Source of the DNA: Methanobacteriota archaeon
Lineage (GTDB): Archaea > Halobacteriota > Syntropharchaeia > DAOWMC01
DNA length: 7,097 nucleotides
NCBI GenBank assembly: GCA_030643285.1
Contig: DAOWMC010000055.1
Coordinates: 1-7,097, forward strand
Direction: 5' to 3'
Made by a program: the position numbers and the translations under genes
Part shown: piece by piece, positions 1 to 6,500 of the stretch
How positions within the stretch are numbered: position 1 is the first letter of the stretch
Layout: every line of letters begins with the position of its first letter
Notes under the pieces: generated by a model
Databases searched by the model: none
The model's input: the letters and a program-made list of their open reading frames with translations, nothing else
What the model was told of the DNA's origin: nothing

Positions 1-1
1 A

Positions 2-559
2 GAAAAGATACATGCGGATTGTGTATGCACTTCTGCAAATGCACCAAAAGTTGTGGAATCGATGGATTCGGATTCGGTTATATTTGGCCCGGATCATAAT
101 CTTGCACGCTACGTTGAAAAAAATACGTCTAAAAATATAATCCCTGTTCCAGAATATGGTCTATGCCCAACGCATCATCAAATAACGTACCAGGACCTTG
201 TGGATGCAAAAAAAGAACATCCTACAGCAAAAGTGGTAGTTCATCCAGAATGCGTTGCAGATATTCAAGATGCAGCAGATCATATCGCATCAACAAGTGG
301 TATGGTCAGATTTTGTAATGAATCCGAATGCACAGAGTTTTTGATAGGAACCGAAGTCGGTTTGCTTCATAGGCTTAAAAAAGAGTGCCCAAAAAAGAAA
401 TTTTATCCACTGTCAATGAGCGCTGTTTGTCCACAGATGAAGATGCATACACTTGATAAAATTGAAAGATCACTGGAGGACGAGGTGTTTTGTGTGGAGG
501 TCCAAAAGGATATCACAGATAAGGCAATAAAAGCGATAGAAAGGATGCTTAAAATTTGA
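2..559 (+). CDS. nadA: Quinolinate synthase NadA, C-terminal part (5' truncated by window edge)
   Basis: Quinolinate synthase condenses iminoaspartate with dihydroxyacetone phosphate to give quinolinate in de novo NAD synthesis. It is a cytosolic [4Fe-4S] enzyme. The reading frame is open from base 2, so the gene begins before the window; the GTG at 53 is an internal codon. About 185 residues are visible of a usual ~300. All three cluster-ligand cysteine motifs are present: VCTSANA (Cys codon 26-28), GLCPTH (164-166) and VCPQMKM (428-430). The stretch VHPEC, shortly after the second motif, is also typical of the family. The stop is TGA at 557-559, and cutA follows after 13 nt on the same strand. 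The motif set makes the assignment firm. What is missing is roughly the first third, so the true start and promoter cannot be seen. Confidence 0.95.
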   Translation, partial: EKIHADCVCTSANAPKVVESMDSDSVIFGPDHNLARYVEKNTSKNIIPVPEYGLCPTHHQITYQDLVDAKKEHPTAKVVVHPECVADIQDAADHIASTSGMVRFCNESECTEFLIGTEVGLLHRLKKECPKKKFYPLSMSAVCPQMKMHTLDKIERSLEDEVFCVEVQKDITDKAIKAIERMLKI

Positions 560-572
560 GGCATGGTAATAA

Positions 573-890
573 ATGAACCAAAACGATTTTGTTGTCGTTT
601 TATGTACAGCACCTGTGCTGGAGTCCGAAAAGATTGCTAAAGCCCTGATCGAGGGGAAATTTGCAGCATGTGTAAATGTTTTTGAGGTTAAATCATATTT
701 CATGTGGGAAGAAAAGTTTTGCGATGAAAAAGAGGATTTACTGATTATTAAAACTAAAAAAAACAGGATAAATGTTGTTATAGAAAAAATAAGGGAACTA
801 CACAGTTATGAGGTTCCTGAAATCATCGCACTTCCTATTATTGATGGATCTGATAGCTATTTATCCTGGATTGGAGAGAATGTAAAATAG
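573..890 (+). CDS. cutA: CutA family divalent-cation tolerance protein
   Basis: This 105-residue protein matches the small trimeric CutA family, which binds Cu(II) and other divalent cations and is linked in E. coli to metal tolerance. Its exact archaeal role is not settled. Visible family motifs are CTAP (residues 11-14), AACVN (31-35), S41-Y42 with W45, IKT (59-61), HSYEVPEI (77-84) and the C-terminal YLSWI (96-100). No signal peptide is seen, so it should be cytosolic. The length is normal for the family (about 100-115). The ATG at 573 is preceded by a weak GAGG at 558-561 that overlaps the nadA stop, with 11 nt spacing. This suggests an operon with nadA and some translational coupling. 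It converges on pfdB, leaving 61 nt between the two genes. Confidence 0.93.
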   Translation: MNQNDFVVVLCTAPVLESEKIAKALIEGKFAACVNVFEVKSYFMWEEKFCDEKEDLLIIKTKKNRINVVIEKIRELHSYEVPEIIALPIIDGSDSYLSWIGENVK

Positions 891-920
891 AGCTATAGAG
901 CCGCAAGATAAATATGTGAG

Positions 921-953
921 AAAAAGAATAAAGATGGGATGCTATAACCCATC
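921..953 (-). terminator. Hairpin plus T-rich tract ending pfdB
   Basis: A perfect 6-bp inverted repeat, GATGGG (933-938) and CCCATC (948-953) with a 9-nt loop, overlaps the last bases of the pfdB stop codon. Read on the minus strand it is followed by TTTATTCTTTTT (932 down to 921). Archaeal RNA polymerase ends transcription mainly on oligo-T tracts, so this fits a pfdB terminator in the convergent gap. No comparable T-run follows cutA on the plus strand. Confidence 0.5.
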
Positions 954-1314
954 ATTCGGCTGCAACTTGAGGTGTACCGCCAATTGCTTCACGTATCTGT
1001 TGTTGTAACTGTGTAAAACGCTTTTGAATACGCTCTTCTTGCCTTTCAAGCGTTTTTAACCTTAATTCAAATGTCTCCTTCTGCCCGGATAGTTTCTCTT
1101 TTACATCACCCTTAACGGATTTGACAAGAAGATCGCCAATTCTTTGATATATTACCGGATTCTCATCCAGTTTATCCATCTCTTCCAGTGCCATATTTGT
1201 CTCGTTTAGTGCCATTTCTACCTGAACTTTCTGTCCTGATATCGCCTGCGCCTGCTGTTGCACCTGTTGCAATTGTGCTACCTGATTTTGTATTTGTGGG
1301 GATATGTTTTCCAT
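952..1314 (-). CDS. pfdB: Prefoldin beta subunit
   Basis: Prefoldin (GimC) is a hexameric co-chaperone of two alpha and four beta subunits that passes unfolded proteins to the group II chaperonin. This 120-residue protein has the beta-subunit architecture: an N-terminal coiled-coil helix rich in Gln (about residues 5-48), a short beta-hairpin segment ENPVIYQRIGDLLVK (51-65), and a second coiled-coil helix (about 70-110). The length agrees with archaeal homologues (about 117-120). An in-frame ATG lies 7 codons upstream at 1335, giving MFKKEGK-MENIS. I chose the ATG at 1314 because AGGAGG (1320-1325, minus) sits 5 nt before it and the longer start would place that site inside the gene. In many euryarchaea pfdB lies within the proteasome/exosome superoperon; here it is next to psmA but divergently oriented. 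Confidence 0.94.
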   Translation of the reverse strand: MENISPQIQNQVAQLQQVQQQAQAISGQKVQVEMALNETNMALEEMDKLDENPVIYQRIGDLLVKSVKGDVKEKLSGQKETFELRLKTLERQEERIQKRFTQLQQQIREAIGGTPQVAAE

Positions 1315-1319
1315 TTTTC

Positions 1320-1325
1320 CCTCCT
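1320..1325 (-). promoter_or_regulatory. Shine-Dalgarno site that decides the pfdB start
   Basis: AGGAGG on the minus strand lies 5 nt before the ATG at 1314. It falls inside the alternative longer frame beginning at 1335, so it argues for the shorter protein. The 16-nt block 1320-1335 that contains it is repeated exactly before the acyl-CoA dehydrogenase gene. Confidence 0.85.
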
Positions 1326-1363
1326 TTTTAAACATTTTTGTATTTCATAACCATGATGGCAAA

Positions 1364-1377
1364 CTTTATACTTATAG
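1364..1377. promoter_or_regulatory. Candidate bidirectional TATA element between pfdB and psmA
   Basis: CTTTATACTTATAG is nearly symmetric: the minus strand reads CTATAAGTATAAAG. On the plus strand it is preceded by an A-rich GCAAA that could act as BRE. With the usual ~27-nt TATA-to-start distance, transcription toward psmA would begin near 1395 (leader ~38 nt) and toward pfdB near 1344 (leader ~30 nt). Both leaders would contain the SD sites. A separate AT-rich block around 1398-1410 could instead serve pfdB. The assignment is from sequence pattern only. Confidence 0.45.
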
Positions 1378-1417
1378 AGAACAGAGACAGTGCCATATTA
1401 TTTAAGTTTATGTAAAT

Positions 1418-1423
1418 AGGAGG
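1418..1423 (+). promoter_or_regulatory. Shine-Dalgarno site of psmA
   Basis: AGGAGG lies 9 nt before the ATG at 1433. The next in-frame ATG, at 1442, would be 18 nt away, which favours the upstream start. Confidence 0.8.
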
Positions 1424-1432
1424 GAGAATAAA

Positions 1433-2203
1433 ATGCATTCAATGTCACCACAGATGGCTTACGATCGGGCAATCACTGTTTTTAGCCCCGACGGCAGGCT
1501 TTTTCAGGTAGAATATGCGAGAGAAGCCGTTAAGAGAGGAACAACGGCTATTGGTGTAAGGGGTAAGGAAGGTGTTGTTCTAATTGTTGATAAAAGGATA
1601 TCCTCACGCTTATTAGTAGCGTCTTCCGTAGAGAAGATTTTTCAGATAGATGAGCATATAGGTGTGGCAACTTCTGGCCTTGTTGCTGATGCAAGAAATC
1701 TGGTAGATAGGGCGAGAGTCGATGCGCAGGTAAACCGGATGTGGTATGATGAGCCAATAGGTGTCGAGACTCTGGCGAAGAAGGTATGTGATCATAAGCA
1801 GGCATATACACAGTACGGGGCGGTAAGGCCTTTTGGAACCGCTTTATTGATAGCAGGTTTGAATTCTAATGAAAGTAGTAGCCTGTTTGAAACAGATCCA
1901 AGCGGTGCGTTATTAGAGTACAGGGCAACAGGTATCGGAGCAGGAAGGCCTGCTTTAATGGAAGTGTTTGAAGAGAAATACGATGAAAACCTTAGTATTG
2001 ATGAAACGGTATTATTGGGGTTAGAAGCCTTGTCTAAAGCCATAGAAGGTAATTTAAATGCTGAAGTAATTGAAGTTGGGGCTATAGAAGTAAAAACAGG
2101 CAAATTTAGACGATTCGGAGCAGAAGAGTTGAATAGTTTTGTTTCTATTGCTATGGAACGCCAACCATCAGAGAAAAAGTCAGAGGATAAACAAGAAAAA
2201 TAA
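1433..2203 (+). CDS. psmA: 20S proteasome subunit alpha
   Basis: This subunit forms the outer heptameric rings of the archaeal 20S proteasome, gates substrate entry and docks the PAN or Cdc48 ATPases. The N-terminus shows the gate motif Y10-D11-R12 followed by [17 protein letters not shown], a hallmark of alpha subunits. K68 in the VEKI segment corresponds to Thermoplasma K66, which receives the ATPase HbYX tails. [18 protein letters not shown] and [10 protein letters not shown] are further conserved blocks. There is no processed N-terminal threonine, as expected for alpha rather than beta. At 256 residues the length is normal, ending in a charged Lys/Glu-rich tail. The protein closely resembles the Archaeoglobus sequence as I recall it. 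It is the first gene of the operon with sbds, rrp4 and rrp41, and sbds starts 9 nt after its stop. Confidence 0.98.
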   Translation: MHSMSPQMAYDRAITVFSPDGRLFQVEYAREAVKRGTTAIGVRGKEGVVLIVDKRISSRLLVASSVEKIFQIDEHIGVATSGLVADARNLVDRARVDAQVNRMWYDEPIGVETLAKKVCDHKQAYTQYGAVRPFGTALLIAGLNSNESSSLFETDPSGALLEYRATGIGAGRPALMEVFEEKYDENLSIDETVLLGLEALSKAIEGNLNAEVIEVGAIEVKTGKFRRFGAEELNSFVSIAMERQPSEKKSEDKQEK

Positions 2204-2212
2204 CTATCTCTT

Positions 2213-2914
2213 ATGAGTACACTTGATGATGCAGTAATCGCAAGATTTAAAAGAGGGGGGACTTTTGAGATTTTGGTTGATGCAGACGGGGCTCTGGCCT
2301 TTAAAAAAGGTGAAGCGGTTGAGATGGAATGCGTTTTAGCCGTTGAAGATATTTTTGAGGATGCTAAAAAGGGGGACAGGGCTTCGGAAGAGGATCTGCT
2401 TCGGGCATTTGACACCCTTGATACTCTCGAAATCTCAAAAAGAATCATAAAAGACGGAGAAATACAGCTAACAACAGAGCAGAGAAAAAGGATCAGGGAT
2501 CAGAAAAAGAGTAAAGTAATTAATATAATTGCGACAAACGCTATTAACCCTCAAACAAGTGGACCTCATCCACCGGCGAGAATTGAAAGGGCAATGGATG
2601 AAGCAGGTGTTACCATCGATATTTCTAAAAGTGTGGATGACCTTGTGAAGGAGGCAATGAAAAAGATCCGACCGATCATACCGATACGCTTTGAGGAAGT
2701 TGATATTGCAGTTAAAGTACCGGCCGAATATGCTACAAAGTCATATGGTGATATCCATGGTTTTGGACAGCTTATTAAAGAAGAATGGCAAAGTGATGGG
2801 TCATTGATCATTGTTATTAAAATCCCTGCTGGTCGTCAAGATGATTTTTATTCCCTTGTGAACCGTCTCACAAAGGGAGATGTGGAAACTAAATTATTGA
2901 AAAAAGGAAGGTAA
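2213..2914 (+). CDS. Ribosome maturation protein SBDS homologue
   Basis: SBDS-family proteins act in late 60S/50S subunit maturation; in eukaryotes they work with the GTPase EFL1 to release eIF6/Tif6. The 233 residues cover the three expected domains: an N-terminal FYSH domain (about 1-88, with FKRGGTFEILVDAD near the start), a helical middle domain (about 89-160, with LTTEQRKRI and the segment IATNAINPQTSGPHPPARIERAM), and a ferredoxin-like C-terminal domain (about 165-233, with YGDIHGFG). The length is typical for archaea. No SD precedes the ATG at 2213; it lies 9 nt after the psmA stop, so translation probably depends on coupling with psmA. The gene sits between psmA and rrp4, its conserved position in many euryarchaea. 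Confidence 0.96.
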   Translation: MSTLDDAVIARFKRGGTFEILVDADGALAFKKGEAVEMECVLAVEDIFEDAKKGDRASEEDLLRAFDTLDTLEISKRIIKDGEIQLTTEQRKRIRDQKKSKVINIIATNAINPQTSGPHPPARIERAMDEAGVTIDISKSVDDLVKEAMKKIRPIIPIRFEEVDIAVKVPAEYATKSYGDIHGFGQLIKEEWQSDGSLIIVIKIPAGRQDDFYSLVNRLTKGDVETKLLKKGR

Positions 2915-2915
2915 A

Positions 2916-3572
2916 ATGATAGATAAGGAGGTTGTTGTACCGGGAGATTTTCTTTCAGATGACCCCAGTATGGCAGGGGTAGGGACATTTGTGGAAAATG
3001 GAAAGGTCTTTGCACAGGTGTATGGTATTTTGGAATCCCGTGACCGGTTAAGAGTTATTTCACTTGGTGGAAAGTATGTCCCATCGCCCGGTGATGATAT
3101 AATTGGTAATGTTGTTGATTTTAGTTTATCGAGCTGGAAAGTTGATATTAATTCGCCATACGGTGCTGATTTGCATATATCCGAGTACCCACAAAGGGTA
3201 GACTTTGGTGATATGAGTAGATATATAAAGGTAGGAGATTCGATTATCACAAAGGTTACCCGTGTTGATAATGAGAAAAGGGTTGACTTAACATTAAAAG
3301 GATACGATTTAAGGATTTTGAGGGGCGGAAGAATAATTGATTTTTTTCATACAAAGATACCGAGACTTATTGGAAGGTCCGGGTCTATGATAAATATGAT
3401 AAAAGAAGAAAGTAAATGTGCAATATATGTTGGACAGAATGGCAGAATCTGGGTGAATGGTGAGGATGATAAAATGGCTCTTGCAATAAAAACTATAAAA
3501 AAAATTGAAAAAGAGGCACATACCTCCGGATTGACTGCTAGAATAGCACAATTCTTAGAAGATGAAAGGTAA
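2916..3572 (+). CDS. rrp4: Exosome complex RNA-binding protein Rrp4
   Basis: Rrp4 forms part of the cap on the archaeal exosome and feeds RNA into the Rrp41/Rrp42 ring. The 218 residues show an N-terminal domain (VVVPGDFL at 6-13), an S1 RNA-binding domain (about 58-130, with WKVDINSPY), and a KH domain (about 137-205). The KH domain has its GxxG loop at G153-R-S-G156, followed by the conserved [11 protein letters not shown]. The AHTSGLT near the C-terminus is also characteristic. The length matches the family. The start is ATG 2916, one base after the sbds stop, with GGAAGG (2906-2911) 4 nt upstream. A stronger AAGGAGGT at 2925-2932 lies inside the gene but has no in-frame start after it, so it is coding sequence (KEV). 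Translation is probably coupled to sbds. Confidence 0.96.
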   Translation: MIDKEVVVPGDFLSDDPSMAGVGTFVENGKVFAQVYGILESRDRLRVISLGGKYVPSPGDDIIGNVVDFSLSSWKVDINSPYGADLHISEYPQRVDFGDMSRYIKVGDSIITKVTRVDNEKRVDLTLKGYDLRILRGGRIIDFFHTKIPRLIGRSGSMINMIKEESKCAIYVGQNGRIWVNGEDDKMALAIKTIKKIEKEAHTSGLTARIAQFLEDER

Positions 3573-3575
3573 GGA
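3571..3575 (+). promoter_or_regulatory. Shine-Dalgarno site that decides the rrp41 start
   Basis: AAGGA overlaps the rrp4 stop codon and lies 7 nt before the ATG at 3583. It falls after the alternative ATG at 3562, so it favours the shorter protein, which also aligns better with homologue N-termini. Confidence 0.65.
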
Positions 3576-3582
3576 ATTGAAA

Positions 3583-4296
3583 ATGAGTGATATGCCAGAA
3601 AAATTTATTAATGAAGAAGGTTTGAGGTTGGATGGAAGGCAGGTAAATGAATTAAGACCGCTTAAAATTGAAGTAGGAGTTTTAAAAAGGGCGGATGGTT
3701 CCTGTTATCTTGAACTTGGGCAAAATAAGGTTGTTGCAGCAGTCTATGGCCCAAGAGAGATTCATCCGCGTCATCTTCAAAATGCAATGGAGACCGTGGT
3801 CAGGTATAGATATAACATGGCATCGTTCTCTGTAGATGAGCGAAAAAGACCGGGTCCTGACAGAAGGGGTGTCGAGGTATCCAAGGTAAGCAGGGAAGCT
3901 ATAGGGCCTGTCGTTTTAAAAGAATATTACCCAAGATCCTCTATTGATATTTTCGTAGAGGTTCTTCAAGCGGATGCTGGAACAAGAACAGCAGGCATTA
4001 ATGCTGCATCCGTAGCTTTGGCAGACGCTGGTATTCCAATGAAGGGTTTGGTTTCATCGTGTGCTGTTGGAAAAGTGGACGATACGCTTGTGCTGGATCT
4101 TATGAAGGAAGAGGATAATTACGGGCAGGCAGACATGCCAATTGCAATGGTGGCAAAAGAGGATAAGATAACGCTTTTACAGATGGACGGCCACCTAACA
4201 AATGATGAGTTTAAAAAAGGCCTTGAGATGGCTATTTCCGGCTGCAAAAAGATATATGAGGTTCAAAAGAAGGCTTTAATAGATGCGTATAGCTAA
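3583..4296 (+). CDS. rrp41: Exosome catalytic subunit Rrp41 (RNase PH fold)
   Basis: Rrp41 is the phosphorolytic 3'-5' exoribonuclease subunit of the archaeal exosome and forms a hexamer with Rrp42. From the ATG at 3583 the protein has 237 residues and one RNase PH domain. Active-site residues known from Sulfolobus Rrp41 are all present by alignment: R94-R95 (Sulfolobus R98/R99), R135 in LQADAGTR (R139), D178 in EEDN (catalytic D182) and D184 in ADMP (D188). The family hallmarks [19 protein letters not shown] and [11 protein letters not shown] are clear. A longer frame from ATG 3562 would add 7 residues and overlap rrp4, but SD spacing and homologue starts favour 3583. The C-terminus ends at DAYS without the longer acidic tail of some homologues. 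No rrp42 follows, which is unusual. Confidence 0.96.
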   Translation: MSDMPEKFINEEGLRLDGRQVNELRPLKIEVGVLKRADGSCYLELGQNKVVAAVYGPREIHPRHLQNAMETVVRYRYNMASFSVDERKRPGPDRRGVEVSKVSREAIGPVVLKEYYPRSSIDIFVEVLQADAGTRTAGINAASVALADAGIPMKGLVSSCAVGKVDDTLVLDLMKEEDNYGQADMPIAMVAKEDKITLLQMDGHLTNDEFKKGLEMAISGCKKIYEVQKKALIDAYS

Positions 4297-4298
4297 AC

Positions 4299-4334
4299 CC
4301 GGATAAAAATAACTAATAAGATAACCGGATAAAA
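4299..4334 (+). repeat. Direct repeat pair CCGGATAAAA in the rrp41-DUF1015 gap
   Basis: CCGGATAAAA occurs at 4299-4308 and again at 4325-4334, 26 nt apart, within a 51-nt gap. The first copy is placed where a TATA-like element could start transcription near 4332, about 16 nt before the DUF1015 ATG. The repeats could also be a regulator site or chance in AT-rich DNA. No SD is seen before the next gene. Confidence 0.5.
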
Positions 4335-4347
4335 CAAATGCATAAAC

Positions 4348-5640
4348 ATGGTTAGGCTAAAGCCATTTAAAGCGACGACAATCAATCCTGAGCTTGATAA
4401 CATAGATGATCTTATATGCCCGGTTTATGATACAATCAACGCTTCACTATATGAGATCTATGCAAAAGAACCCGATAACGTTATTCATTTCACAACAAGA
4501 AAAAAAGATGTCCCCGGGAAGGATTTTATTGCCTATGCGACAAATAGCCTGAACCGTTTCTTTAAGGAAGGGGTTCTGAAGGAATTTGATGAAGATGCAT
4601 TTTATATTTATGGGATAATTTACAGCATTTCAGATGAGATACTGGATCAGATCCCAGAGGGAGAGAGAAGAGATAGATATTTCACCTTGGGCCTGGTTTC
4701 TCTGGTTGAGGTAGAGGAACTCGGAAATGATAATATCGTCGGTCACGAAAATACTTTTAAAGTAAACACCCGAGAAAGATATAATCTTATGAAGGGATGC
4801 GGCATGAATTTCTCTCCGATACTTGCTGAATACAGTATGCCTGAACATAACTTGAACCGCCTTTTGGAGGATTATCTGGGGATTAAAAGGCCCGACCTAG
4901 CGCTAAAAAAAGATAGAATGCCACTTGTAGATGTGATGTTAGATGATTCAAGGCACTTGTTATGGAAAATTACTGACAAAGGAATTATTGAAAATATCCG
5001 GGAGATGATGGGGGATAAAAAGATAATGATCCTTGACGGGCATCATCGGTATACTGCTTCTGTTCAGCTAAGGAATAACGATGGTATGGATTATACAATG
5101 ATGATGCTCGTAGAAGGTGGTGACGGGGCACTTTTATTGCTCCCCTGGCACAGATGTCTAAAAAACTGTGATATGGATAAACTCCGGGATATAATAAACA
5201 AAAAATTTGAAGTCGAGAGTTTTGAAAAAGCTGACCTTGATGGGTACTATCATAAACTGAGGGGGGATAATAAATCCGAAGTCAAAATTGGAATGTATGA
5301 TGGTACTAAATTTCATATATTACACCTTGGTAAAAAGACGGTGAAAGCAGTAAGTAAAAAAAAGGATGAAACAATCGGATTGAATCTGATTATAATGCAT
5401 GAGTGGCTCATTGAACCTACTTTGATCGGGAGACCCGAAGATGTTGTTTTTGTATCGTGCCCAAGTAAGGCAACTGATAACGTGGACAATAATGGATTCA
5501 AAGTAGCTTTTTTTTCCAACTCCCTTCAGATAGAGGATGTTGAATACAAGGCTCATAAAAAAAAGAAAAATTTCCCTCAAAAATCAACATACTTTCTACC
5601 AAAGGTTGCTGAGGGAATCGTTATGCGAAGGTTTGATTGA
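4348..5640 (+). CDS. DUF1015 family protein, function unknown
   Basis: This 430-residue protein matches the uncharacterised DUF1015 family. Visible family blocks are an N-terminal RLKPFKA and CPVYDTI, a GHENT box (G132-T136) followed by R142 and R144, NFSPILAEYS, the DGHHRY motif (D230-Y235), LLLPWHR (262-269) and a C-terminal PQKSTYFLPK. The family is widespread in bacteria and present in some archaea, with no firmly established activity that I know of. The DGHHR motif recalls the GxxR-type motif of the ParB/Srx fold, which includes serine kinase SerK, but that link is only a resemblance. The ATG at 4348 has no SD, yet the N-terminus fits homologues. The 3' end contains two A8 runs and one T8 run but stays in frame to the conserved C-terminus. 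It lies 6-12 nt before the hydratase gene, which suggests co-transcription. Confidence 0.88.
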   Translation: MVRLKPFKATTINPELDNIDDLICPVYDTINASLYEIYAKEPDNVIHFTTRKKDVPGKDFIAYATNSLNRFFKEGVLKEFDEDAFYIYGIIYSISDEILDQIPEGERRDRYFTLGLVSLVEVEELGNDNIVGHENTFKVNTRERYNLMKGCGMNFSPILAEYSMPEHNLNRLLEDYLGIKRPDLALKKDRMPLVDVMLDDSRHLLWKITDKGIIENIREMMGDKKIMILDGHHRYTASVQLRNNDGMDYTMMMLVEGGDGALLLLPWHRCLKNCDMDKLRDIINKKFEVESFEKADLDGYYHKLRGDNKSEVKIGMYDGTKFHILHLGKKTVKAVSKKKDETIGLNLIIMHEWLIEPTLIGRPEDVVFVSCPSKATDNVDNNGFKVAFFSNSLQIEDVEYKAHKKKKNFPQKSTYFLPKVAEGIVMRRFD

Positions 5641-5652
5641 AAGGCGATGGAT

Positions 5653-6432
5653 ATGGGGTTTAAAAACATTATTTTAGATAAGAAGGATGGGGTCGCTAAA
5701 GTAACCATAAACAGGCCAAAAGCGCTTAATGCTTTGAATTTGGAGATTTTATCAGAGCTTTCCCGTGCTGTAAAGGATATAAGAGAGGATGATGAAGTAA
5801 GAGGCGTTATAATAACTGGCGCCGGCAGGGCCTTTGTGGCAGGTGCAGATGTATCTATGATGGTTGGTAATTCGCCTTTAGAGGCGAGAAAAGTTGTTGA
5901 AATGGGGCAAAGAACATTTATGGAAATAGAAAACCTGAAAAAGCCAACGATAGCCGCAATAAATGGTTTTGCGCTTGGAGGTGGTCTTGAACTTGCACTG
6001 GCATGTGACCTTAGGATAGCATCAGAAAATGCAAAGATGGGTTTGCCAGAGGTTGGTCTTGGGATCATGCCCGGATGGGGTGGAACCCAGAGATTACCAA
6101 GGATTGTAGGAACTGGCCTTGCAAAAGAAATTATTCTGACAGGGGATCACATAGATGCCGAGAGGGCGAAAAGAATCGGCCTTGTAAATAAAGTGGTGGC
6201 ATCTGACGATCTTGATGAGGCAGCAATCGAGATGTTAGGGCGGATAATGTCACGGGGTCCAGTTGCCATTGGTGCTGCAATATCTGCCATAAATATGAGC
6301 CTGAATGTAGATTTGGATTCGGGTCTGGCATATGAACAGAGTATGTTCTCACTTTGTTTTTCAACAGATGATTCTAAAGAGGGTATATCAGCTTTTTTAG
6401 AAAAGAGGAAACCAAAGTTTAGGGGCAGGTAA
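5653..6432 (+). CDS. Enoyl-CoA hydratase (crotonase family)
   Basis: This 259-residue enzyme should add water to trans-2-enoyl-CoA in fatty- or short-chain acyl-CoA oxidation. Both catalytic glutamates of the hydratases are present, 20 residues apart: E113 in GGGLELALACD (rat E144) and E133 in GLPEVGLG (rat E164). The oxyanion-hole segments are AGRAFVAGAD (57-66) and the GGG at 109-111. PGWGGTQRLPRIVG is a further crotonase hallmark. Retention of both acids argues for a true hydratase rather than an isomerase or decarboxylase. Two starts are possible, ATG 5647 and ATG 5653. I chose 5653 because AAAGG (5640-5644) lies 8 nt before it and only 2 nt before 5647, and because homologues often start M-x-F/Y. 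Chain length preference cannot be told from sequence. The acyl-CoA dehydrogenase gene downstream supports a role in beta-oxidation. Confidence 0.95.
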   Translation: MGFKNIILDKKDGVAKVTINRPKALNALNLEILSELSRAVKDIREDDEVRGVIITGAGRAFVAGADVSMMVGNSPLEARKVVEMGQRTFMEIENLKKPTIAAINGFALGGGLELALACDLRIASENAKMGLPEVGLGIMPGWGGTQRLPRIVGTGLAKEIILTGDHIDAERAKRIGLVNKVVASDDLDEAAIEMLGRIMSRGPVAIGAAISAINMSLNVDLDSGLAYEQSMFSLCFSTDDSKEGISAFLEKRKPKFRGR

Positions 6433-6460
6433 GCAAGTCCAAGCAAAATCTTTTTATCGT

Positions 6461-6487
6461 TTGTACTTAAATGGTAAACCATAAAAA
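6461..6487 (+). promoter_or_regulatory. Possible promoter and operator before the acyl-CoA dehydrogenase gene
   Basis: The 82-nt gap after the hydratase gene holds a TATA-like ACTTAAAT (about 6464-6471) and a 5-bp inverted repeat, ATGGT-AA-ACCAT (6471-6482). A start near 6494 would leave a ~21-nt leader containing the SD at 6501. The inverted repeat would then lie between TATA and the transcription start, a usual place for archaeal repressors. A T-run (TCTTTTT, near 6450-6456) just upstream could end part of the preceding transcript. All of this is pattern-based. Confidence 0.3.
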
Positions 6488-6500
6488 TGCATGTTTAAAA

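Noticed and set aside
53..559. nadA as a complete short gene starting at GTG 53
   Set aside because: The frame is open upstream to base 2 and the first cluster cysteine (codon 26-28) precedes the GTG, so the gene is cut by the window edge and does not start here.
891..951. Possible small RNA or gene in the cutA-pfdB gap
   Set aside because: Only 61 nt are available. The content is explained by the pfdB terminator and no open frame is supported.
1315..1335. Longer pfdB starting at ATG 1335
   Set aside because: The AGGAGG site would then be inside the gene with nothing suitable upstream. The shorter form also fits the family length.
1792..2448. A 218-codon minus-strand open frame across psmA and the start of the SBDS gene
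   Set aside because: It is Ser-rich, shows no domain, and lies wholly opposite two well-conserved genes. It is a shadow of their codon pattern.
2925..2932. Strong SD-like AAGGAGGT inside the start of rrp4
   Set aside because: No in-frame start codon follows at a usable distance. The bases encode Lys-Glu-Val in a conserved N-terminus.
3562..3582. Longer rrp41 starting at ATG 3562 and overlapping rrp4
   Set aside because: AAGGA at 3571-3575 is well spaced for ATG 3583, and homologues start with a sequence like MS-x-PEK.
5577..6068. A 163-codon minus-strand open frame opposite the enoyl-CoA hydratase gene
   Set aside because: Its composition is low-complexity (Ser, Ala, Pro) and the plus-strand frame carries a complete crotonase, so it is not a gene.
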